Source: Pelecanus crispus (taxonomy: Eukaryota > Chordata > Aves > Pelecaniformes > Pelecanidae). From it: DNA of 64,000 nucleotides. Below are positions 26,001-36,300 of the stretch, piece by piece. Under the pieces are notes generated by a model that made no database searches, was not told the origin of the DNA, and saw only the letters and a program-made list of their open reading frames with translations. The stretch is taken from contig NC_134659.1 of NCBI RefSeq assembly GCF_030463565.1, positions 7,448,511 through 7,512,510 on the forward strand, given 5' to 3'. The stretch's first letter is position 1. Each line of letters begins with the position of its first letter. A program made the position numbers and the translations under genes.

Positions 26001-29000
26001 TGGGCAGAGGCAGCAGCACCCATCCCACTGTGCCTGGGGGAAACTGAGGCACGGAGCCACAAAATGCCTTTCTATGGTCCCACAGGCTGCCCAAGCTGGG
26101 ACTCGACAGCCGCCTGGCCAGGAAGGATGGGTCCCTCCTGGGCCACCTCCCACAAAGGGGGACAGGAGAGGGGAGGCTGGGGACCCAGGGACCCCCCGTG
26201 CACCAGCCAGCCCTGCTCCCTGTCCCCCTGTGTCCCCCCGTGCCCAGCAAGGAGCCACTCACCAGCCGCATCTTATTGATGAACTTGAAGGAGACCTTGC
26301 CCGGGTGCTGCATCTGGGTGTCAGCCTGGAAGGAGAGAGCAGGATGTCACCCCACGGCCCCGGGGAGGCAGGGATAACGCAGCGGGAAAGGGCAGCGGAG
26401 CCAACGCCGGCACCCCGAGGGCATGAAGGGGTGCCTGAGCCCCCCCATGAATCCGCAGGGCTGGAGGGGTTCTGCTCCCACCCCTGCTTCATCCCACACC
26501 ATCCTCCTCCTCCTCCTCACACAGATGCTTCCCTAAGGTCCAACCTCTGCTCCCACCCGGACATTGCGCTCCCCGCACCAAGGATGCCTGCCTCCACCTC
26601 TATTCCTCCTCCTCCTCTTCCTCCCAGAGCCCAGCCCTGCTCAATTCTCCCAAATCTGCTTGCTCGCTCCGCTAAAGCCGAGCTGCGAAAGAGCATCCTG
26701 CCATGCAGGAGGTGGTCGTGACACCGAGGTCACGTATCCCCTGGCGTCACACAATGCCGGCGTCCCGCACACAGCGCTGCCGCCCCCCCCCCCCCCCAAC
26801 CCCATACCATGACCCTTTCCGATGGGGGTGAAAACCCATCCCAAAAAAAAAAAAAAAAAAGCCCCCTGCCTCCGGGCCGGCATCCCAGGCTGGGAGGGCG
26901 AGGGCTGCCAGAATTGCCGGCCGGCAATTCTGGCAGCCCTCGCCCTCCCAGCCTGGGATGCCGGCCCGGAAACAATTGCTCCATTATCCCGCAGGGGCTG
27001 GAGCGAGGGCCGGCTTCTCCGCCAGCGGGAAGAGGAGAGGGCTGCAATCCCCGGCAGGGAAACCAACAACTTCCATTCAAACCTGCTCCCTCCCTTTCTC
27101 TCCCCCCAAGCACACCCCCACTTTTAATCCCCGGGGATTGCAAAGCAAAGGTTCCTTGGGGATGTGGGGTGCTGGTGCTGCAGGGACAGCTCGGGGCAGA
27201 GGAAGCTGAGCTTGCACATATCTGCCAGCTCCTGGCATCACAGCTCGGTGCTTAAAGAGGAAGAGGTAAAGCGAGCCCGGACACAGCGGTTACGTGCTGC
27301 GAGACAGAGAGCTCGATGCAAAGCAAGCGGACAGCAAGGATTCGGGAGGCACCGCTGTCGCCTCTCACCCGCGCACCCAGCTCGCTGCAACGGCAGCATT
27401 TAATCTGTGACAACCGTGCAAATCCCTGCGTGCCCCCGATTCCCATTTCTCTCCCAAGCATCCGCGTGATTTCCCCACTCAGAGGTGAGCCAAGGGCCAG
27501 GGTGGGATATGGCCCCAGCAGCCGGGACGGAGCCAGGAGTTGCCTCCCTTTGGGGTGGGTGCGAGCACCCAGAGCTGCCCACGGGATGAAGGCACCCATC
27601 GCCCCAGCCTGGCTGGCTCCATCGCCCAGCTAGCCTGGCCAGCGGCCCCCCTCGCTGCCTGCCACCCACCCACAGCCCCATTGCCAGCCCAGCTTCCAGG
27701 CAAGCAGCTGGACTCAGGAATGCAGCCGGATTCCTCAGCTTAACCCCTGCGCAGCCGCCCGGAAAACGCCACAGCCCCACAGCACCGGTCCCCTCCACCG
27801 CTTCCCCATCACCCCCGCACCCATCCAGCCCCACTCATGCCCCCTTCCCGGCCATGCTCCCGCCAGCTCCCGCTTCCCCTCTTCTTCCATTTCTCCCCCG
27901 GCACCTTTCCGTGGCCACCCTTGCTAAAGGCACCATGGTGCATCACCCCCCCAGCGCCCGCCTGTCCCTCGTGCCCACGGATGCTCAGCTCCTGGGTACC
28001 ACCACTTTGCTGGTGGAGCTGAAAAGAAGCGGATTTGCTGCTTTTCAGCCCTAAATAAGGGCTGATTTCCGCCTGCCTGGCCCCGTCGAGCCCCCCGTCC
28101 CACAGCGGAGCCCGGGGAGGGCACTCACCAGCTCCTCCAGCTCGTCCAGGTGCTTCTGCGTGATGATTTGCTGGCAGTAGCTGTTCTGCTCCGTCTCATG
28201 GATGCTGCAAACCAGGAGGAGGAGGAAGGACGACAGCAGGGTGCAGCGGAGCAGGCACACCTGAGCATGGCAGAGCAAAGGCTTGGAGCAGGGTTAACCC
28301 CCCCCCCCGAGCCCCCCTGCCCTTCCCCACCGCCCCCCGGAGCGGCCACTTTTGTGGCGAACAAGGCTCGACCACGATCCAGCGGTGTAACCCCACCACC
28401 GTCCTCCAACCCCGTGCCCGTCCCCATCCTGCTATTTTTAGGAGCGCCAGGGCAGCGGGGAATTTCCCAGTGCCCAGTGCGGGGGCTGCGTGGCCGCGGC
28501 CCGGCTGGCACAAGCCCGGACACGGCTCTCGGCCACCTCCACATTCCTTATCCAGTCCTTATCCCCTCTCCCACACCATTTCTCCGTCTCTCCTGCAAAG
28601 TCTTCTTCTCCACCCCGGCTCCGGGGAGCTGTCTGACGCACTGACCCACCCATCCCCAAAAATCCTCTTCCCACCCTCCGGACCCCCCCCAGCCTCCAAG
28701 TGCCTGCACCCGCCGGGCTCTTTCCACGCAGCGGCTCTGGCGTCGCCCCAAATTCCCCTCCCAATCTCCCTGCAAAGAAACGGGGAGGCCCCAAATCGTG
28801 GCAGGACCCCAGTGGGCAACGGGGCTTGTCCCAGGGCCGGGACCCCCGAGGCGGGGATGGAGCAGACCCCCGGGGTGGGTGCATGTGCCCCCCAACCCCC
28901 GGTGCACCCGGCACCGAGAGGGTGCCTGGGTGATTGGGGCGGGGAGGGGGGGGGAATTTCCCTTGGAGCTCGTCCAGAAATCCTCCCCTCTTGTGAAACT

Positions 29001-29718
29001 GCAAGATGCCGCCCGGGCCACAGCCGAGCCCCGGCCACGGCTGGCCGGAGCCTCACCCCGCCGGGCAGGGCTGCAGCCCGGGGCCGGGGATGGAGCCGGG
29101 GGGACGGGACGGGGCCGGGGATGGAGCCGGAGCCGAGAACCGGGGCCGGGGATGGAGCCTCACCCCACCGGGCAGGACTGCAGCCCGGGGCCGGGGATAG
29201 AGCCGGGGGGACCGGACGGGGCCGGGGATGGAGCCGGGGGGACCGGACGGGGCCGGGGATGGAGCCGGGGGGACCGGACGGGGCCGGGGATGGAGCCGGA
29301 GCCGGAGCCGAGAACCGGGGCCGGGGATGGAGCCGGAGCCGGAGCCGAGAACCGGGGCCGGGGATGGAGCCTCACCCCGCCGGGCAGAGCTGCAGCCCGG
29401 GGCCGGGGATGGAGCCGGGGGGACGGGCCGGGGCCGGGGCCGGGGCTGGAGCCGGAGCCGAGAACCGGGGCCGGGCCGGGGCTGGAGTGGGAGACCGGAG
29501 CCTCAACCCGCGTTGCCGGGAACCGAGCCGGGGCCAGAGCATCACCGGGCCGGGAGCCGGGACCCCCGCGGAGGGGCTTTACCACGTCCCCCTGCGTGAC
29601 CGAGCAGCGGGGGGGGGGGGGGGGGGCGCGGGGGCTGCTCCCCACGGGGACCCCGCGCAGGTGGCAGCGGGCGCCGTGCCGGGAGGGGCCGCCGTACCTT
29701 GGCTCCGAGGCGGGGCAT
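23048..29718 (-). CDS. CSF1: CSF1, macrophage colony-stimulating factor 1 (membrane precursor)
   Basis: This gene encodes the CSF1R ligand that drives macrophage and osteoclast growth. Eight coding exons, all GT-AG: 29,698-29,718; 28,129-28,260; 26,263-26,325; 25,772-25,951; 25,332-25,509; 23,509-24,347; 23,191-23,246; 23,048-23,099. The phases join to a 506-residue protein. A signal peptide (about 1-30, hydrophobic LLSSFLLLLVC) is followed by the four-helix cytokine domain (about 31-185). That domain has six cysteines at the family's intrachain positions (36, 77, 122, 137, 173, 181) and N-glycosylation sites NDS (73) and NSS (98). A conserved PDCNC lies at 197-201. Next comes a long Ser/Pro-rich stalk, which includes an acidic-flanked SG possibly used for glycosaminoglycan. 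A transmembrane helix (446-466) precedes a 40-residue tail ending LETQDL. The stalk lies in one large exon, the one mammals splice alternatively. The TAA is followed one base later by the last 5' splice site. The identity is secure. Confidence 0.97.
26871..26970. repeat. Perfect 100-bp palindrome, no spacer
   Basis: Two 50-base arms, 26,871-26,920 and 26,921-26,970, are exact reverse complements with no spacer (centre GCCGG|CCGGC). I checked all 50 positions; pairing stops abruptly at both outer ends. It lies in CSF1 intron 2, ten bases after an 18-base poly(A) run (26,843-26,860). Such a sequence could extrude a cruciform, or form a long RNA hairpin in the CSF1 pre-mRNA. A fold-back assembly artefact is the main alternative. 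Confidence 0.97.
29046..29545. repeat. GC-rich composite minisatellite in CSF1 intron 1
   Basis: Tandem and interspersed copies of a 31-bp unit (GGGGCCGGGGATGGAGCCGG followed by a GGGACCGGAC-type end) alternate with a longer block carrying CCTCACCCC and a GCTGCAGCCCGG word, which occurs three times. A G-run of about 18 follows near 29,610-29,626. The array begins about 150 bp inside intron 1 from CSF1 exon 1. Confidence 0.9.
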
Positions 29719-29876
29719 GGGGGCTGCCGGGGGCTGCGGCGGGGCCGGGCGGTGCAGGCGAGGCGGCGGCGGGGCCGAGCGGGGCCGAGCTGAGCCGCCG
29801 CCGCCGCCGCGCTCCCCTTTATAGCGCCGCGGCAGCATGTGGTTTATGAGAAAGGGCTGGCGGCCCGCCAGCGCCC
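29719..29876 (-). promoter_or_regulatory. CSF1: CSF1 core promoter with TATA box and 5' UTR
   Basis: On the minus strand GCTATAAAGGGG places TATAAA at 29,823-29,818, about 100 bp upstream of the CSF1 ATG. Initiation is therefore expected near 29,790-29,795, with a short GC-rich 5' UTR containing GCC/CGG repeats. Fewer than 60 bp separate the TATA box from the pentanucleotide array upstream. The start codon context is weak (C at -3). Confidence 0.8.
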
Positions 29877-31615
29877 GCGGCTCGGCTCGGCTCGGCTCGG
29901 CTCGGCCCCGCTCGGCTCGGCCCGGCCCCCTCGGCCCGGCCCCCTCGGCCCGGCCCCCTCGCTCGGATCGGCTCGGATCGGCCCCGCTCAGGATCGGATC
30001 GGCTCGGATCGGCTCCGCCCTGCTCGGCTCGGCTCGGCCCCGCTCGGGTCCGCTCGGCTCGGCCCCGTTCGGCTCGGCTGGGCTCGGCTCGGCTCGGCCC
30101 CGCTCAGGATCGGATCGGCTCCAGCCCGCCTGGGCTCGGCCCTGCTCGGCTCGGATCGGATCGGGTCCAGCCCGGCTCGGCTCGGCCCTGCTCGGGTCTG
30201 CTCGGATCGGATCGGATCGGGTCCGCTCAGCTCAGCTCCGCTCGGCTCGGCTCGGCCCCGCTCAGCTCAGCTTGGCTCGGCTCAGCTCAGGTCAGATCGG
30301 GTCGGGTCCAGCCCGGCTCAGCTCGGCCCTGCTCGGCTCGGGTCGGATCGGATCAGATCAGGTCCACTCGGCTTGGCTCCACTTGGCTCCGTTCGGCCCC
30401 GCTCAGCTCAGCTCAGCCCTGCTCGGCTCAGCCCTGCTCGGCTCGGCTCAGCTCGGATCGGATCGGGTCCAGCCCGGTTCGGCTCGGCCCTGCTCGGCTC
30501 GGGTCAGATCGGATCAGATTGGGTCCGCTCGGCTCAGCTCCACTCGGCTCTGTTCGGCCCCGCTCAGCTCAGCTCAGCTCGGCTCGGCCCTGCTCAGCTC
30601 AGCTCAGGTCAGATCGGATCGGGTCCAGCCCAGCTCGGCTTGGCCCTGCTCGGATCGGGTCGGATTGGGTCGGATCGGATCGGGTCCAGCCCGGCTCGGC
30701 TCAGCTCGGCTTGGCTCGGCTCCACTTGGTTTGGCTCGGCTCGGCCCTGCTCAGCTCGGCTCGGCCCCGTTCGGCTCGGCTCGGCTCAGCTCCACTCAGC
30801 TCCGCTCAGCTCAGCTCGGCCCCACTCAGCTCGGCTCAGCCCTGCTCGGGTTGGGTCGGATCGGATAGGGTCCGCTCGGCTCAGCTCGGCTTGGCTCGGC
30901 TCCACTTGGTTCGGCTCGGCTCGGCCCTGCTCAGCTCGGCTCGGCCCCGTTCGGCTCGGCTCGGCTCAGCTCCACTCAGCTCCGCTCAGCTCAGCTCGGC
31001 CCCACTCAGCTCGGCTCAGCCCTGCTCGGGTTGGGTCGGATCGGATAGGGTCCGCTCGGCTCAGCTCGGCTTGGCTCGGCTCCACTTGGTTCGGCTCGGC
31101 TCGGCCCTGCTCAGCTCGGCTCGGCCCCGTTCGGCTCGGCTCGGCTCAGCTCCACTCAGCTCCGCTCAGCTCAGCTCGGCCCCACTCAGCTCGGCTCAGC
31201 CCTGCTCGGGTTGGGTCGGATCGGATCGGGTCCGCTCGGCTCAGCTCGGCTTGGCTCGGCTCCACTTGGTTCGGCTCGGCTCGGCCCTGCTCAGCTCGGC
31301 TCGGCCCCGTTCGGCTCGGCTCGGCTCAGCTCCACTCAGCTCCGCTCAGCTCAGCTCGGCCCCACTCAGCTCGGCTCAGCCCTGCTCGGGTTGGGTCGGA
31401 TCGGATCGGGTCCGCTCGGCTCGGCTCGGCCCTGCTCGGCTCCGCTCAGCTCGGCTCCACTCGGTTTGGCTCGGCTCGGCCCTGCTCGGCTCGGCTCGGC
31501 TCGGCCCTGCTCGGGTCGGATCGGATCAGATTGGGTCCAACCCAGCTCGGCTCGGCCCCGCTCAACTTCGCTTGGTTCGGCTCGGCTCGGCTCGGCCCCT
31601 CGGCTCGGCTCGGGA
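29877..31615. repeat. Pentanucleotide (GGCTC)n satellite upstream of CSF1
   Basis: About 1.74 kb of CTCGG pentamers with variants (CTCAG, ATCGG, CCCTG, TCCAC). Between about 30,690 and 31,410 it is organised as four 180-bp higher-order repeats (36 pentamers each) that are nearly identical. One visible difference is GATAGGG versus GATCGGG. The unit lacks stops, so several frames stay open for 300-700 codons of SARLGSA-type repeat; these are not credible proteins. Many pentamers carry a CpG. Confidence 0.97.
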
Positions 31616-31659
31616 TACCCGCAGCGCTGGGCACTGTGTGCGGGACCCAGGCACCCCTG

Positions 31660-32310
31660 CACCATCACGCACACACACGCATGCACACCCCGGGCACACG
31701 CACACGCACACACACATACATGCATATATGTGCCTGCGCTGGAGACGGACACCCCCCCAGTATGTGCGTGCACACCCCTTGGAACACGTACATATGCACA
31801 CACACATGCACGCCCAGCACCGGGGCATGCACGTGTGCACACACTGCTGTATGCGCAGCTTGCACACGTGTATGTGCATGGTCACCCCCGGGCACTTGTA
31901 CCCATGTGCGCGTGTGCCTTGGGGCTTGCACGCATGCATATGTGCATGCTTACCCCTGAGCACATGCACACACGTGACACCACGTGTGCACGCATGCACA
32001 GCCACGCCGGCACACCCATGCACACACACCCCCCACCCGCATACACACTGCATGTCTGCATGCAAACACACACCCGCTGCGCACACATGCATAAACTCCT
32101 ACGTGCACACACACTTGCACACGCACACGTGTAACCATGCAGCTGTGCGCGCACCCCCACACATGTACACTCCACACTCACAGGGTTACACGTGTATATT
32201 CGCGCGCAACCCACAAACACACACGCATACCCCACGCGCGCAGGTGTGCACCCACAGTCCCGTGTGCAGCGCGCACAAACGCGTTCACACGCACACCGAC
32301 ACGCACTCCA
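31660..32310. repeat. CA-rich alternating purine-pyrimidine tract
   Basis: About 650 bp of degenerate (CA)n with frequent CACACGCATGCAC and CGTGTGCAC words. It is an interrupted dinucleotide microsatellite with strong Z-DNA-forming character. No coding sequence is supported in it. Confidence 0.85.
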
Positions 32311-32744
32311 GTGCATCGGCGAAGCCGACGCGCAGCCCCTGCTGCGACGTCGTGCCTTGCTCCTGGGCCACGCCCTAAGTTTTCCTGCAGAAAATCCTGC
32401 ACGGCTTTGCAGCGTGCGCCCGGTTCCTCCCCGAAACCCCGCCGTGCGCGACCCGTCGCAGCCGAGATGCCCTCGAGAGACGTTTCTGCCACGCAGAGGT
32501 TGCAGGCGATTCGGGAGCGGGGTGCCCTCGCCGTGCCGGGGTGCAGGGCGCAGGGCTCGTAGGTGCGCTGGGTGCTGCGAGCAGCGGCAGGGGGGAATTT
32601 GGGGCGTCGGGGTGCATGAGCGGGGCAGGAGCCGGGGACAAGAGGGTGGTGAGAGGCCCCAGGGCGTCCGGCAGCAGCTGATTCAGGCTCCCCCGGCTGC
32701 TTTTCCTATTGCTGGGGCCAGGCAGGCAGCAGGCACAGAGGTGT

Positions 32745-33380
32745 GAGTGGATCCGTGCGCGTGGGCGTGCACGGACAGATCCGTGTGTGCAGGGATGGGT
32801 CCGTTGGTGTGGGTGTGCGTGGACAGATCTGTGCGTGCATGGATGGATCTGTGTGTGCATGGATGATGCCCACGTGCATGGATGGATCTGTGCGTGCATG
32901 GATGGATCTGTGCGTGCATGGATGGATCTGTGTGTGCATGGATGATCCCCACATGCATGGATGGATCTGTGTGTGCATGGATGATCCCCACGTGCATGGA
33001 TGGATCTGTGTGTGCATGGATGGATTCCCATGTGCACAAGCAGATCCATTTGCATGGGCGTGCATAGACAGATCCACGTGTGCAGGGATGGGTCCATTGG
33101 CGTGAGCGTGCGTGGACAGATCTGTGTGTGCATGGATGGATCCCTAAGCACATGGATGGATCCCGATGTGCATGGAGGATCCCCATGTGCACAAGCAGGT
33201 CCAGTTGCATGGGTGTGCATGGACAGATCTGTGTGCACACGTGCGTGGATGGATTCCCGTGTGCATGGATGGATCCCCATGCGCACAAGCAGCTCCATTT
33301 GCACAGGCATGCAGGAAGGGATCCATGCCCATGCAGACGGATCCGTGGGAGTGCACGAACAGATCCATCAGAGACGGATC
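32745..33380. repeat. ~20-bp minisatellite (GCATGGATGGATCTGTGTGT)
   Basis: Degenerate tandem copies of a 20-bp unit, GCATGGATGGATCTGTGCGT, interleaved with GATGATCCCCACGT and ATGTGCACAAGCAG variants. The regular unit is clearest at 32,875-33,020. Open frames across it are repeat artefacts. Confidence 0.9.
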
Positions 33381-36300
33381 TGGGGACAGAAACCAAGCGG
33401 CGGCGGCGGGCACGCAGAAAGCCCTGTCTGCTGCTTCGGGGATTTTTCTGTTTGCTGCCTGTTTGTTTTGCAGGCGCCTGGAAACAATTAGTCACCATGA
33501 GGTGAACCGTTGCCTTGCAAAGCGTTCATCACCCCAACAGAAGCCGAAAGCAAAATACTCCGCAACTGGATGCAAGCGGCGGCCCCGGGCTGCGGCTGTG
33601 ACAAGGGTACGGCGGCAACAGGGCCACGTGTCGGTGACAGCCGCCACATCCGTGCTTCGAGGAAGCAGCAGTATCTGTTCCTGCGGCCAGAAACGCCGAC
33701 GGACTTTCCGAAGCTGCTGAGAGTTTTTCTTGGAGCTGAGAGAACTCCAAGCGAGCGGAGGGCCAGGATCGAGGAGCTGGCGGAGGAACGACGGGGATTT
33801 GGGGTTTGGGGAAGAGCTGGGAGCCATCCAGAGATGGGGACAGCAGTGACAGCCCCGCAACGGCATCAAATCTGCACCGGTTTACGGGTGCCACTTGCAC
33901 CCTTATCACCCATGGGTGGCCTCTAGCAACTGCACACAGATAAACATCGATGCTGACGCTGATGAGGACGGGGGGGGGGGGGAGGAAGGATGCTGGGGTT
34001 AAGAATGAGCCACGCTCACAGCGTAACCCCCTTTCTCCTCCCAAATGCTGAGACATTATCTGCATTTTCTCCCACGAGCTGTCCTGGCAGCCCCAGGAGC
34101 ACCCAGCAGCGGAGGGCACCGGGGTGTGCGCCCAAGGGACGCAGCTGGGTGACGCCAGCGGCGGTGGGGGTGACTCAGGGGGACCCCGTGCCAGCGCGTG
34201 AGGCCCCTTTACGCTGGCTGAGGACCACGCTCCTTCTTATCTCCTGCACACTCATCCTGCCCCCCACCCCCCCCAGCTTTTTAAGTGACCGGAAAAGTGT
34301 CACATCTCCGAGTCATGAGACAAGCGAGCGCGGGCAGGGGGACGGAGCGACAGAGGGACGGCGTTGCGCTTGGTTAATAATCCACCCCCTGCGTGACGGA
34401 GGGCGAGAGCTGCAGCTGCATTTTTTTTTTTTTTTTTTTTTTGGCAAGGAAGTGGCTTTTGCCCCTCCTCCCCTCCCAAACCTGCCAAAAATCCCTGAGT
34501 CAAGGGGCAGAAATAGAGACCACATCAAGAACGGCGGTGGGTGACAGCAGTGACAGCACCCCTGTGCCTGCACCGTGGCCAGCCTCAGCGAGGCAAAATT
34601 TGGGCTGGGGTGGACCTGGCTGTGCCTCTCCCGGTTGCAAACTGGGACCAGTGGCACCGTCACCACTCTGGTACTGCCTGGAGGCTGCTGTCCCCATTTC
34701 CCCCGCAGCCATGTCCAAGCCCTGGGGCTGTCACCCGGGGCGGGGAAGGCAGGATGAGGCCGTGGGGGTTCGTGGGCATGCCGGGGGGGGGTCTCCAGGT
34801 CTGCTGGCCCCCAGCGCAGGGGGGATGCAGGCGGAGGGGATGCAGGATGCTCCCGGCTCCGAAGAGCTTGGCCCAGACGCTGGTACCATCCCACTTCGAA
34901 CCCCATCTCCTCCGTGTCGGAGGTTAGAGCATCCCTGGACCTCGACGCTCAGGGAGCTGGAGGAACACTGGCCGGGCAGCTTCAGCAGCAGCGATTCCCC
35001 CTCTTCCCATCCCCGATGGGAGCGGGAGCACATCCCAACCCAAGGCCTCATTTTGGGAGGCTTTTTCAGGCCAGCAAGCACCAAAGTGCGGGGGGGGGGG
35101 GGTAAAACCTGCAGAACATCCGAAGCCCCCCCGGCTGCATCGGTGGACCAGCCTTGGGCTGCAAACTGCCTCTGTGGAGAAAGTTATTTCCAGCAAGAAA
35201 GTGCTGCGAGCTCTTAATCAGTTCCTTCCCCGGTGATTCACCGCGGGGCCGGGACGCTCTCCCCACAGCCGGTGGACCAGTCTCCCCGAGCGCTGCAGCC
35301 GAGCCAGGACCGCAGGGCCCTCCTAGCACGATCCGGGTTGGAGCGGTGTGTTGCCCAGGCTGGAAATCCCCGTGGGAAGGTCCCGAGCCGGTTCCTTGAG
35401 GAGCAGAGGAATGCGGGTGGCAGGCGCTCGTCCCGGCCCGCTGCCAGCGGTGGGGACTCAGGATGTCACGAGCAGGCGGCAGGATGAGGCTGGAGCCTTC
35501 GTTCCGCAGCAAGCCCCCCGCTTCCTCCCCTCCATCCCTCCCGTGCCGCCTGCTCCAGACCGGGACCCTCTGTCCTGCTCTGGATGTCCCCATCCAGCCC
35601 CAATCGTCCCCATCCAGCCCCAATCGTCCCCATCCAGCCCCAATTGTCCCCATCCTCGGGGTCCCCCAGCAGCAGCCCCCTCCCCGTGGGACAGGCACCC
35701 ATGGGAGCGGAGCGCTGGCTGGATCTGGGCGCAGGGGAACCGGGGGCTGTCGGCTGGCCAGGCTGGGAGCACGGGAACCGCAGGGTCAGGCTGCATCCAG
35801 CACTCGCAGAGAAAGTCCCTTTTTAGAGTTATCATAACCCAGGGTCCGGCCATCCTCGACCGCGGAGGCTCCCGGGGGACCCACCACCCTCCTCGGCGCG
35901 CGCCAAGGGGGGTCCCTGGGCAGGGACAAAGCTCAGCCCTTGGCTTGGGGAGGGGTCGCCTGCGCCAGGGGTGCGTGCCACGCGGCCTGGGGGGACAGAG
36001 GGTGGGTTATGGCCCCACATGGGTCACCAGCGCGTCCCCAGCCCTCGCAATCAGGGTTGAGTCACAGCAGGCTCCGGCTCCGCTCCTCCCTCCACCGAGG
36101 AATGTGGCCGGTGCTGGAGCCAAAAACCTTCCCGGGCGGCTGCCCGCCGGCACCCACCGAGGCCAGGGGGGACAACGGGGGGCAGGAGGTGCCACCTGCA
36201 GCCCCTCTGCTGCAGCGGTTTTGGGGCAGTGGCAGGAGGCTGCCCACCCTGCAGCATCTCCGTGTGCCCACGCTCCGGGGGGGCTGCACCCATGGGTGCT

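Noticed and set aside
29837-32378. Open frames of 343, 706 and 619 codons rich in SARLGSA
   Set aside because: They are readings of the (GGCTC)n array and the following CA-rich tract. The unit is stop-free and similar frames exist in parallel.
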